A DNA stretch of 41,648 nucleotides, from positions 1 through 41,648 of the forward strand of contig DXGO01000058.1 of assembly GCA_019113885.1 (NCBI GenBank), written 5' to 3'. Every line of letters starts with the position of its first letter. Within the stretch, counting starts at the first letter, position 1. The translations under genes and the position numbers were made by a program. The notes beneath the pieces were generated by a model. The model was not told the DNA's origin, made no database searches, and worked only from the letters and a program-made list of their open reading frames with translations. Of this stretch, positions 25,102 through 33,968 are shown in pieces. The stretch is from Candidatus Alistipes intestinipullorum (lineage in GTDB: Bacteria; Bacteroidota; Bacteroidia; Bacteroidales; Rikenellaceae).

Positions 25102-27003
25102 ATGAAAAATATAATAAACAGGACGAAGTTTGTGCTGGCTGTTGCTCTTGCAGGCTGTATTGCATTTTTGAGCAGTTGCGAGGAGTACCTGGACAAGTCG
25201 CCCGATGCCGGAATGTCTGAAAAGGAGCTGTTCAAGAACTTCAAGAATTTTCAGGGTTACATAGAAGGCATGTATACGCATATGACCTCTCCGTGGAACG
25301 GAAACTCGATCGGTGTGGTCAGCGACGAGGCATACATGGTATTCAACGATCCTCCGATCAGCCGGTTCCACAACGGAGACTATTGGAGCTGGAACTACGA
25401 CATCGGCCGCAATATGTTCGGAATCCTTCGCTCGAAGAATCCGGGCAACCTGTTGAATCCCAATGCGGCGGCAGAAAACCGCGGTATATGGTACAGTTCG
25501 TGGTACTGTATCTATCTGGCGAACAAAGGTCTGGCCAATCTGGACAAGATGTACGGGACCGACGAGGAGAAGAAAGTCATCCGCGGCCAGTTGCTCTTCT
25601 TCCGCGGATACTGCCACTTCAACCTGATGCAGTATTGGGGCGGAATGCCTTACATCGACCAGTTCTATGAGGCCTCCAAGCCGGTTGTCTACCTGCCGCG
25701 TCTGAGCTTCCAGGAGTGTGCCGACAAGGTTGAAACCGATTTGCGCGAGGCTGCCGAGTTGTTGCCTCTGGATTGGGACGAGGAGCCTTACGGGGAGTAC
25801 ACGATCGGCGACAACGACCGCCGGTTGACCAAGTTCTCCGCCCTGTCCGTATTGGGAAAATGTCTGCTCTATGCCGGCAGCCCCCTGATGAACTACCAAT
25901 CTACGGGAGACAAGTCGTTCAATACAGAATATTGCAAGAGGGCGGCCGCGGTCCTCAAGGAGGTGATCGATCTGGCCAAGTCGACAGGCAAGAAGAGCCT
26001 TCAGCCCTGGTCGAAGATCGACCGCATGTTCTTTACCTACGACCGTACCAGTGCCGATACCCAGGAAGCTCTTCTGATCCCGATTGCGGGCAATACGCCG
26101 GCCATTCAGATCCGAGGCCTCATGTACTGCCTGTTTGCGCCGAAGAACGACATGACGGGTTCCTACGGCTGCCAATATTATATCAACTTGAACTACGAGT
26201 TCTCCAAGAATTTCGGCATGGCGAACGGATTGCCCATCACTGAGCCGGATTCCGGGTATGACGAAAACGACCCGTGGAGCCACCGCGATCCCCGTTTCGA
26301 CAAGTGGGTCTGCAAGGACAATGACAAGATTACCGAAACTCCGCCCAAAAACCCGATCGACCAGTATGCCCAGTTCTACACGGGTGGCCGTCATCGCGGT
26401 TCGGGCAATAACGAGGTCTATACCGGTATCGGGACGAAAAAGTTCTGGGATACGAAGTGCAATGCAAAAGATACTCCGCTGATTATCAACACGACGAATA
26501 CCTATTTGCTCAATCCGCCGCTGATCCGCCTGGCTGATGTCTATCTGATGTATGCCGAGGCTGTATCGTGGGGTTACGGCTCTCCCATGAGCACGATACC
26601 TTCCGATCCGAATCCGCTCACTGCGGTGGATGCCGTTAATGTCGTTCGTGCCCGCGCTGGTGCGCCCGACGGGGGGGTTACCGGAGGTATGCCGCCGCTC
26701 GATGCCCGTTACCACAATGATCAAAACAAGTTCTTCGAGTTGTTGATCCAGGAGCGTGCCATGGAATTGCTTTTCGAGAGCCAGCGTTTCTGCGACTTGA
26801 GAAGATGGCTGCGTAATAGCGATCCGCGGTATAAGGCGATCACCGGCGTCAATTTCGACCGGGATCCCGAGACTGGGAAACCGATCAATATCGAGGAGTT
26901 CCTCATCAAGAACCGAGTCGTGGACGACCGCCATAATTGGCTGCCGCTTCCGGCAGACCAGGTGGCGCTGTATGAAGGATTTTATCAAAATCCCGGCTGG
27001 TAA
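25102..27003 (+). CDS. SusD-like glycan-binding lipoprotein (first)
   Basis: 633-aa surface lipoprotein: signal peptide and lipobox (IAFLSSC, Cys26) followed by CEEYLDKSPD. SusD/RagB features: TPR-like helices (IRGQLLFFRGYCHFNLMQYW; YLPRLSFQECADKVETDLRE), the central region with HRDPRFDKW, LLNPPLIRLADVYLMYAEAV, and the C-terminal LIQERAMELLFESQRFCDLR. It pairs with the SusC ahead of it and lies 21 bp before the second susC. It forms the hinged lid that captures glycan. A run of seven G (26671-26677) lies in frame within it. Confidence 0.94.
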   Translation: MKNIINRTKFVLAVALAGCIAFLSSCEEYLDKSPDAGMSEKELFKNFKNFQGYIEGMYTHMTSPWNGNSIGVVSDEAYMVFNDPPISRFHNGDYWSWNYDIGRNMFGILRSKNPGNLLNPNAAAENRGIWYSSWYCIYLANKGLANLDKMYGTDEEKKVIRGQLLFFRGYCHFNLMQYWGGMPYIDQFYEASKPVVYLPRLSFQECADKVETDLREAAELLPLDWDEEPYGEYTIGDNDRRLTKFSALSVLGKCLLYAGSPLMNYQSTGDKSFNTEYCKRAAAVLKEVIDLAKSTGKKSLQPWSKIDRMFFTYDRTSADTQEALLIPIAGNTPAIQIRGLMYCLFAPKNDMTGSYGCQYYINLNYEFSKNFGMANGLPITEPDSGYDENDPWSHRDPRFDKWVCKDNDKITETPPKNPIDQYAQFYTGGRHRGSGNNEVYTGIGTKKFWDTKCNAKDTPLIINTTNTYLLNPPLIRLADVYLMYAEAVSWGYGSPMSTIPSDPNPLTAVDAVNVVRARAGAPDGGVTGGMPPLDARYHNDQNKFFELLIQERAMELLFESQRFCDLRRWLRNSDPRYKAITGVNFDRDPETGKPINIEEFLIKNRVVDDRHNWLPLPADQVALYEGFYQNPGW

Positions 27004-27024
27004 ATCATTGTAACAATTCAAAAA

Positions 27025-30000
27025 ATGAAGACGATGAACAATATCATAAAGCTGTGTTTTATCTTTTTGCTGCTCAGCTCATCGGGAGTCCGGGCGCAGA
27101 ATGAGATAAAAAAGAGGAGCGTGTATGTCAAGTCGGTCGTTCTCGATGAGAGCGGAGCTCCCGTCGAAGGCGCTGTCATCCATGCGCAGAGCGGTTTTGC
27201 CAAGACGGAGTCCGACCGACTGGGAGGGTTCTCGCTCAAGGTGACCCCCGATGCCGTGCTGGTGATCGAGGCAAAGGGGTTGCAAACCGTGACGTATCCG
27301 GTCGACCAGGTGCCGGCGGAGATCAGGATGGCCGAAGCCCCGTTGTATTATGAAGAGGAGTCCGACGTGCCCATTGCCTTCCAGACCGTAAAGCAGGGTG
27401 AGTTGATCAATCCGGTTCAGATTATCCGCCCCGCCGAGGAGGACGGAATCGTTTACAGCCGGGATTTGGAGGAGTTGGTGGAGACCCGTATCGCCGGGCT
27501 GACCGGCTCGGGCAACATCCGCGGCCTGGGCAACGCTTTGGTTGTCGTGGACGGCGTTCCGAGATACAAGGCGCTGTCGGCGGCATCGCTCATGCCTTCG
27601 GAGATCGAGAGCATCACCTTTCTGAACAGTGTCTCGGCGGCCGTTCTGTATGGTTCGGAGGCGCGGAACGGTGCCATCGTGATTACTACCAAACGAGGCC
27701 AGCCGGGAACCCAAAAGGTTACGGTAAAGGTGAACTACGGCGTTTCCGTGCCGAAGAATCTTCCTGAATACCTGGGTTCGGCGGACTATATGACCCTGTA
27801 TAATGAAGCACTGGTGAACGACGGGCTGAGCCCGCTCTACACCGATGCCGAGATTGCCAATTACCGGAGCGGGAAGAGCCCGTACCAATATCCCGACATC
27901 GATTACTACTCGTCGGACTACGTCAAGCGCATGTCGACGAACTCGCGCGTTGTGGCCGAATTCTCGGGAGGCAATGACAAGGTGACCTACTATTCCAACC
28001 TGGGGTGGGACCGCAGCAACGATTTCGTAAACTTCGGGCCTGCGAAGTCGATGTCCTTCAACAGGTTCAATGTCCGGACCAATGTGGACTTCAAGATCAG
28101 TGACGTCATCTCCAATACGGTCATCGGAAGCGCCGTGTTCAATTTTGACAAGTCGCCGCGCACGGATTATTTCAGCGCCGCGTCGACGCTGCGGCCCAAC
28201 GAGATCATGCCGTTCATCCCGATTTCGATGCTGGACAGAAAGGATGAGAATATCAATGCGATGATCGAGGCCAGCAACAACATTATCGAGGGCAAATACC
28301 TCCTGGGCGGATCGTCGTTGCAGAAGACGAATCCCTTCGGCGATATTTATGCCGGAGGCTACAACCAGGACATCGACCGGTCGATGGAGTTCAACAACAT
28401 CCTGAAGTTCGACCTGAACAAGTTCGTCAAGGGCCTGACCGCTCAGGCCAACATCAGCTTCGACTTCTTCAACAGCTATACCCAGTACATTACCAAGAGC
28501 TATGCGGTCTATGAGCCGACCTGGACCGACGGCAAGATCACGGGCCTGACGAAGTTCAACGAGGACAATTACGACGGAAAGATGTATATCGGCTATGTGA
28601 CGAGTTACCGTCGTTTCGGGTTCAACGGGCAGGTGAATTATACCAATACGTTCAACAACGACCACACCATCGACGCCATGGTGCTCGTCAGCGGACGGAC
28701 CTATTTCAACTTCTCGCCGAACTCCAACGGTGTCAACTCCAACAAGTGCCCGGACAAATTCGCCAATCTGGGTATCCGGCTGGCCTACAATTACAAAAAC
28801 AAATATTTTGTCGACTTCAGCTCGTCGTTTACCAACTCCGTGAAGCTCGATCCCAGTAACAGCGTGGGATTCAGCCCCACGCTGGCTCTGGCGTACAATA
28901 TCGCCGAGGAGAACTTCATGAAGAACCTCTCGTGGCTGGATTTCCTCAAGGTTTACGTGTCGGCAGGCATTATCCGTTCGGACCTGAACATCCCCGGGTA
29001 CTACTATTACGACAGTGTGTACTCCACGTCGACGGGATTTGCCTGGAACGAGAAGAACCTCTCCACTCCGTCGGTGGTGATGACGCGCGGGTACAATCCC
29101 GACCTGCGGATGGAGGAGCGCAAGGAGGTGAATGTTGGGTTCGACGCCTTGTTGCTGGACCGTTCGCTTCAGATTGCCGTGAATTACTATGAGACCGGGA
29201 TTACCGACAAGTTCGGCAAATCCACGCACCTGTATCCTTCGTATCAGTCCGATGTGGCACCTTACGGCAACGATGCCGGCAGTGACCGTTTCTTCGGTGG
29301 CGAGATAGCCGTGAACTATACCCGGAAGTTCCACGATTTCAGACTGAACGCCGGAGTCATCGCATCGCTCTGCGATTCGCGGGCCGTTTCCCGGAACGAT
29401 TATTACGCTTACGACTACCTCTACCGGACGGGACGCCCTGTCGATGGCCTCTACATGCTCGAAGCCGAAGGCCTTTTCAGCAGCCAGGAAGAGATCGACA
29501 GCTCGCCCAGACAAACCTTCGGTACGGTACGTCCCGGTGACATCAAGTACAAGGATCAGAACGGTGACGACATCATCGACAGCAACGACATGATCTATGT
29601 CGGCCGGGGCTCCAACCCGATCAACCTCGGGGTGAACCTGACATTGGGTTACAAGAACTTCACGCTTTATGCCAACGGATACGGCTCGATGGGCGGCTAC
29701 TCCATGATCGAGGGATCGTACTATCGGATGAGCGGCAGCGACAAATACTCCGTAATTGCCAGGGAGCGGTGGACGGAAGCGACCAAGGATACGGCTCGTT
29801 ATCCTCGTTTGAGCTCCGTGGAGGCCACGAACAACAACCAGAGCTCGACCTGGTGGCTGTTCAAGAACAGGTATTTTAATCTGTCGCGGGTTCAGCTGAG
29901 TTACAGCTTCGCACCCCGGATTTGCCGCAAGCTTATGCTTGGAAGCCTGGATGTTTACCTGCTTGCTTCGGACGTCCTGCTGGTCGGAACGCAGAATGCC

Positions 30001-30069
30001 TACCGCAACCAGTCCACGGGTTCGCTGCAGACGCGAAGCTTCGCTATCGGCTTAAACGCAACATTTTAA
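27025..30069 (+). CDS. SusC-like TonB-dependent transporter (second, divergent plug region)
   Basis: 1014 aa. Signal peptide to about GVRAQ (residue 25), regulatory-like beta-domain (35-103), plug with IRGLGNALVVVDGVPR and YGSEARNGAIVITTKRG, then a barrel with many YxF and aromatic strand ends. The usual SusC signature VVVGYGTQKK is replaced by VPIAFQTVKQGELINP (115-130), and the plug is shorter. The C-terminus (QTRSFAIGLNATF) is a proper barrel end. The second susD follows 12 bp later. It is therefore a second SusCD pair in the same transcript, probably for a different fragment of the same glycan. A start at the second ATG (27034) is possible. Confidence 0.92.
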   Translation: MKTMNNIIKLCFIFLLLSSSGVRAQNEIKKRSVYVKSVVLDESGAPVEGAVIHAQSGFAKTESDRLGGFSLKVTPDAVLVIEAKGLQTVTYPVDQVPAEIRMAEAPLYYEEESDVPIAFQTVKQGELINPVQIIRPAEEDGIVYSRDLEELVETRIAGLTGSGNIRGLGNALVVVDGVPRYKALSAASLMPSEIESITFLNSVSAAVLYGSEARNGAIVITTKRGQPGTQKVTVKVNYGVSVPKNLPEYLGSADYMTLYNEALVNDGLSPLYTDAEIANYRSGKSPYQYPDIDYYSSDYVKRMSTNSRVVAEFSGGNDKVTYYSNLGWDRSNDFVNFGPAKSMSFNRFNVRTNVDFKISDVISNTVIGSAVFNFDKSPRTDYFSAASTLRPNEIMPFIPISMLDRKDENINAMIEASNNIIEGKYLLGGSSLQKTNPFGDIYAGGYNQDIDRSMEFNNILKFDLNKFVKGLTAQANISFDFFNSYTQYITKSYAVYEPTWTDGKITGLTKFNEDNYDGKMYIGYVTSYRRFGFNGQVNYTNTFNNDHTIDAMVLVSGRTYFNFSPNSNGVNSNKCPDKFANLGIRLAYNYKNKYFVDFSSSFTNSVKLDPSNSVGFSPTLALAYNIAEENFMKNLSWLDFLKVYVSAGIIRSDLNIPGYYYYDSVYSTSTGFAWNEKNLSTPSVVMTRGYNPDLRMEERKEVNVGFDALLLDRSLQIAVNYYETGITDKFGKSTHLYPSYQSDVAPYGNDAGSDRFFGGEIAVNYTRKFHDFRLNAGVIASLCDSRAVSRNDYYAYDYLYRTGRPVDGLYMLEAEGLFSSQEEIDSSPRQTFGTVRPGDIKYKDQNGDDIIDSNDMIYVGRGSNPINLGVNLTLGYKNFTLYANGYGSMGGYSMIEGSYYRMSGSDKYSVIARERWTEATKDTARYPRLSSVEATNNNQSSTWWLFKNRYFNLSRVQLSYSFAPRICRKLMLGSLDVYLLASDVLLVGTQNAYRNQSTGSLQTRSFAIGLNATF

Positions 30070-30081
30070 TTGATTACGGAT

Positions 30082-31836
30082 ATGAAAACAATACATTTGT
30101 CCTTTATAGCCTTCGTGGCGTTGATGGTTTCATGCAACATCCTGGAACCGTTGAATGATACGCACGACACGGGTGACCGGCTTACGGAGAACACCTATGC
30201 CGAGGGTATCCTGCTCAATGGATACACGTTGATGCCCACCGGAAAGCAGTGGAACTTCTGCGATGTAGCCACGGATGATGCCGTATCGAACAATTCGAAC
30301 AATCAGTACCGATTGATGGCCGAAGGCCGTTGGAGTGCGAACTACAGTCCGATCAGCCAGTGGGCGAACTCCATGCGGGCCATCAATTATCTCAACAAGT
30401 TCCTCTATACGGTCGTCGACAATGTACGTTGGGGAACGAACGATGCCACTCACAACCTTTTTCTGACCCGCCTGAAGGGCGAAGCGTATGCGCTGAGGGC
30501 CATTCACAAGTTTTACGCCTTGCAGGATGTAGCCGGTATGGTCGATGGGCAGCTCTACGGTATCCAGATTACCGACAAATACCTGAACGAGAGCTCGGAC
30601 TACAATATCCCGCGCGAGACGTTTGCCAAATCGCTGGAGTCGATCTATGCGGATCTCGAGGCTGCGGCGGAGCGCCTTCCTCTTGTTTACCGGAATGTCT
30701 CGGATGCCTCTGAGATACCTTCGGAGTTCGGTGACGTCTCGGTTGCCGATTACAACCAGGTAATGGGAGACCTGTTCCGGCAACGTGTTCAGAGACGGAT
30801 TGTCCTGGCTTATAAGGCGAAGGTCGCCTTGATGGCCGCCAGCCCGGCATACAATCCCGATGGACAGCATGAAGGAGATGCGCAGTGGGAGAAAGCTGCA
30901 CAATTGGCGGCGGAGGCTTTGAAGGATATCGAGCTGTCACCCTCCGGGAACCGTTTCTTCGAGGCCAACGAGGTCAACAATTGCCCCATTGTGGAGAACA
31001 ATAATAACGAGATGTGCTGGCGTACGCACAGTATCGACCAAAGCAGCAGCCTGGAGAAGCAGGTGTTTCCGCCCTCGTTAAATGGCAATGGAGATGTGAA
31101 CCCGACGCAAAACTTCGTGGACGCCTTCCCTATGGCAGATGGTTATCCCTACGGAGACCCTAACAGCCAGTACGAGGTCGATTCCAAGAATCCCTATGCG
31201 AACCGCGATCCCCGTTTGGCTCGCACCGTTATCTATAACGGATCGAGCTTCAAGGGCGCGACGATTATCACCGGCGTGGGCGGAGGCCTGAATGCCAAGG
31301 ACAGTACCGAACTCTCCACGAGAACCGGTTACTATCTCCGCAAGTTGGTCCGTGAGGACGTTAACTTTAACAATGACGGTGTCGTGACGAATCAGCGCCA
31401 CTATTGGGTTCATGTCCGGTATACGGAGATATTCCTTGCCTACGCCGAGGCGGCGAACGAGTTTGGAGGCCCCGACTACATCGTTCCGGGGTATGACAAG
31501 AGTGCCCGCGATGTGATCGGCGAAATCCGGAAGCGTGCCGGCATCGCTCAGCCCGACAACTACCTGGCCTCGATCGCTTCGCGTGACGACATGCGTACGT
31601 TGATCCGCAACGAGCGCCGCCTGGAACTGGCGTTCGAGGGATTCCGTTTCTTTGACCTTCGCCGGTGGAATCTTCCGCTCAACGAAGTCGCTCGGGGTGT
31701 TCAGATCAAGGAAGGGAACTTTACCTATATGGATATAGAGCCGCGCGTGTTCGAGCCGTACATGATTTACGGACCGCTGCCCGAGCGGGATGTCCTGACC
31801 TTCCCCGCGCTGAAACAGAATGATGGTTGGAAATAA
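30082..31836 (+). CDS. SusD-like glycan-binding lipoprotein (second)
   Basis: 584-aa lipoprotein: FIAFVALMVSC, Cys18, then NILEPLNDTHDTGDRL. SusD/RagB hallmarks are LKGEAYALRAIHKFYALQDVAGM, IPRETFAKSLESIYADLEAA, NRDPRLARTVIYNGSSF, VHVRYTEIFLAYAEAANEFGG and RNERRLELAFEGFRFFDLRR. I use the ATG at 30082; the frame can extend to an ATT at 30070, which directly abuts the previous stop and is unlikely. Together with the preceding SusC it makes a second import complex. The surface lipoprotein gene follows after 15 bp. Confidence 0.93.
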   Translation: MKTIHLSFIAFVALMVSCNILEPLNDTHDTGDRLTENTYAEGILLNGYTLMPTGKQWNFCDVATDDAVSNNSNNQYRLMAEGRWSANYSPISQWANSMRAINYLNKFLYTVVDNVRWGTNDATHNLFLTRLKGEAYALRAIHKFYALQDVAGMVDGQLYGIQITDKYLNESSDYNIPRETFAKSLESIYADLEAAAERLPLVYRNVSDASEIPSEFGDVSVADYNQVMGDLFRQRVQRRIVLAYKAKVALMAASPAYNPDGQHEGDAQWEKAAQLAAEALKDIELSPSGNRFFEANEVNNCPIVENNNNEMCWRTHSIDQSSSLEKQVFPPSLNGNGDVNPTQNFVDAFPMADGYPYGDPNSQYEVDSKNPYANRDPRLARTVIYNGSSFKGATIITGVGGGLNAKDSTELSTRTGYYLRKLVREDVNFNNDGVVTNQRHYWVHVRYTEIFLAYAEAANEFGGPDYIVPGYDKSARDVIGEIRKRAGIAQPDNYLASIASRDDMRTLIRNERRLELAFEGFRFFDLRRWNLPLNEVARGVQIKEGNFTYMDIEPRVFEPYMIYGPLPERDVLTFPALKQNDGWK

Positions 31837-31851
31837 TAATAACTGAAAGTC

Positions 31852-32880
31852 ATGAAAATGAACAATCGAATCGTTTACGGAGTCCTGGCGGGTATCGCCC
31901 TGGTCATGCTGGGCTCCTGCGAGAACTGGGATCAGGATTTTCCCGATTTCAAATACACGGCCACCTATTTCCCCTACCAGTATCCTGCCCGGGTGCTGAT
32001 CCTCGGGGAGGATGAACAGGTGGACACGACGCCCGACAACAACGGTGAGTTCAGAATCGGCCTTACCATGGCGGGAGCCTACTCCAACGACCGGGATCGG
32101 CGTGTCGAGTATGTGATCGACGAATCGCTCGCCGAGAATCTATCGACATCCACCGGCGTGAAACTCGAGGCATTGCCCCATTCGTACTATAATTTCCACG
32201 AGTCGGGGGCCCTCACGATCCCCAAAGGCAGCATGCAGGGATACATGGATATCAAGCTCACGGATGAATTCTTCGCCGATGCCGCCTCCAAAGACCTGAG
32301 ATATGTGATCCCCGTGCGTATTATCAGTGCACAGACCGATTCCGTCCTGTTCGGGCGTCCTGCGCACCCGGATGCGGATCGCAGGATCGCAACCGACTGG
32401 TACGTGGCCCCGATGGATTTCACGATCTATGCGATCCGGTACATCAACCCCTGGCACGGGAAATACCTGTACCGGGGTCAGGACGAGTATGGCGACGGCA
32501 AGAAGGTCATCTATCGGAACAAGTATGTGGAGAAGTGCGAACTGGCCGACATCACGACCCTGTCGAAGAACCAGGCGCTCTTCGAGACCCAGGTTCGCAA
32601 TATCGACGGGAACAGCCCCGGGAAGATCTCCCTGGTACTGACGTTCGATGACGACGGGAAGTGTGCCGTTACGAGCAATGAGTCATCGTATGCGGTCGTG
32701 ACGGGTACGGGCGAGTTCGTTAAGGATGGCGACAAGTGGGGCGGCAAGAAACGCAATGTGCTGCACCTCTCCTATTCGTACACCGATCCTGCAACCTCCG
32801 AGCTCCACATGGTGAAGGATACGCTCGTGGTACGTGACCGCAATGTGAAACTGGAGACCTATTCACCTGTCGTAGAATAG
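31852..32880 (+). CDS. DUF1735-type surface lipoprotein, probable glycan-binding protein
   Basis: 342-aa lipoprotein with lipobox (VMLGSC, Cys23) followed by ENWDQDFPDF. The N-terminal half (~35-165) has the Ig-like DUF1735 pattern (YPARVLILGEDEQVD, RRVEYVIDESL, MQGYMDIKLTDEFF). The C-terminal half (~185-340) resembles DUF5627 (NPWHGKYLYRGQDE, YVEKCELADITTLSKNQALF). Genes of this type sit in the SGBP position after susCD and are thought to present glycan at the surface. No catalytic motif is visible. It is the last gene of the SusCD run; GC-rich hairpins follow within 90 bp. Confidence 0.8.
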   Translation: MKMNNRIVYGVLAGIALVMLGSCENWDQDFPDFKYTATYFPYQYPARVLILGEDEQVDTTPDNNGEFRIGLTMAGAYSNDRDRRVEYVIDESLAENLSTSTGVKLEALPHSYYNFHESGALTIPKGSMQGYMDIKLTDEFFADAASKDLRYVIPVRIISAQTDSVLFGRPAHPDADRRIATDWYVAPMDFTIYAIRYINPWHGKYLYRGQDEYGDGKKVIYRNKYVEKCELADITTLSKNQALFETQVRNIDGNSPGKISLVLTFDDDGKCAVTSNESSYAVVTGTGEFVKDGDKWGGKKRNVLHLSYSYTDPATSELHMVKDTLVVRDRNVKLETYSPVVE

Positions 32881-32892
32881 CTGTGGAGGATC

Positions 32893-32965
32893 GCCGCTGC
32901 CGGAAAGGCGGCGGCCGATTCCTCCCGATTGGACCGACCGCGCGGGCCCCGAAGCCCGCACGGTC
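32893..32965 (+). terminator. Two GC-rich hairpins after the SusCD block
   Basis: Hairpin 1: GCCGCTGCC (32893-32901) pairs with GGCGGCGGC (32907-32915), 9 bp with one G-T pair and a GGAAA loop, only 12 nt after the stop codon. Hairpin 2: GACCG-C-GCGGGC (32936-32947) pairs with GCCCGC-A-CGGTC (32954-32965) with one mismatch. No T-run follows, so they may only reduce read-through into the downstream operon. Confidence 0.5.
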
Positions 32966-33040
32966 CGGGCCGGTCATGCATCGGAACGGGGAGCCTGTCG
33001 GCTTCTCCGGGGCATTCATTATGCTAATCTCACAACCCGT

Positions 33041-33949
33041 ATGTTGATTTTTATTCTTGGAATCCTTTGTGCCGCAGGACTCTTCATTACCTTCAAGTTC
33101 TGGGACAAATATGACGTGGACCCTTTCTTCGCCACCGTCATCAACTACCTTATCTCGGCCCTCATTTCCTATTTCATCTGCGCCGAGAAACCGACCTTCG
33201 CCTCGACCGTTTCGGTCGAGTGGCTCCCGTATGCGATAGGGTTGGGGTGCATCTCCCTGATCGATTTCAACCTGAACAGCTACGTGACGAAGAAACTCGG
33301 GATCGGGGTGACCAGCATCTCCAGCAAACTCTCGCTGCTGATCCCCGTGACGCTGGCGATCGTCCTCTTCGACGAGTCGGTAACCGCACTCAAGGTGGCG
33401 GGAATCGTCGCCGCCGTTGTCGCGCTGGTGCTGATCTCGATCCGTAAGGGTACGGAGCATGCCGGCGGAATACGGTGGAAGAAGATTTATTATTTCCTTC
33501 CGCTGTTTGTCTTCGCCGGATCGGGGACGAACGATTTCTTGATGCTGAGCCTCGGGCGGGTCAACAGCGGGGCGCAGGCTTCGGATGTGACGAATGTGGT
33601 GTTTGTCGTCTTTACGATGGCTTTTCTGGCCGGTGTGGTTGCGTTTCTGCTGTCGCTGCTTACCGGAAAGACGAGTGCGAAGGGGTTTGTGAAGCGGCGC
33701 AACATCGTAGGAGGCGTGGTCATGGGTGTGGTCAGCGTCTGCTGTTTTTCGCTCTATCTCTTCGGCGTGGGCGAACTCACCGAGAAGGGTTGGGACGGCT
33801 CCGTGCTGGCAAGCATCTATGCGATCGGCGTCCTGACCATTTCGGTCCTTTGCGGAATCGTCGGATTCAAGGAGCGCTTCTCGACGCTCAACTATGTCGG
33901 CATTGTCGTGGCGCTGGCCTCCATCGCAATCCTCTCCGCCACGGCCTGA
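33041..33949 (+). CDS. DMT-superfamily (EamA-like) permease
   Basis: 302-aa integral membrane protein with about ten hydrophobic segments in two repeated halves (first MLIFILGILCAAGLFITFKFW; second KIYYFLPLFVFAGSGTNDFL). The end of each half resembles the EamA pattern (LLIPVTLAIVLFDESVTALKV and ISVLCGIVGFKERFSTLNYV). No signal peptide or binding domain. The family moves small metabolites and sugars across the inner membrane. It leads a tight operon with the HAD phosphatase, RhaM and the GH38-like protein (gaps 19, 6 and 6 bp), so a sugar or sugar derivative from the same glycan is a reasonable substrate. It is clearly distinct in sequence from the RhaT at 7013. Confidence 0.85.
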   Translation: MLIFILGILCAAGLFITFKFWDKYDVDPFFATVINYLISALISYFICAEKPTFASTVSVEWLPYAIGLGCISLIDFNLNSYVTKKLGIGVTSISSKLSLLIPVTLAIVLFDESVTALKVAGIVAAVVALVLISIRKGTEHAGGIRWKKIYYFLPLFVFAGSGTNDFLMLSLGRVNSGAQASDVTNVVFVVFTMAFLAGVVAFLLSLLTGKTSAKGFVKRRNIVGGVVMGVVSVCCFSLYLFGVGELTEKGWDGSVLASIYAIGVLTISVLCGIVGFKERFSTLNYVGIVVALASIAILSATA

Positions 33950-33968
33950 TCGATCAAACCGAGATGTC

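Noticed and set aside
25093..27021. 642-codon open frame antisense to the first susD
   Set aside because: It mirrors the sense gene almost end to end, its protein is low in recognisable motifs, and such frames are common in GC-rich genes with strong codon bias.
27079..29514. 811-codon open frame antisense to the second susC
   Set aside because: Same reasoning: the sense strand encodes a clear SusC protein and the antisense product has Val/Ile/Arg/His-rich mirror composition with no domain.
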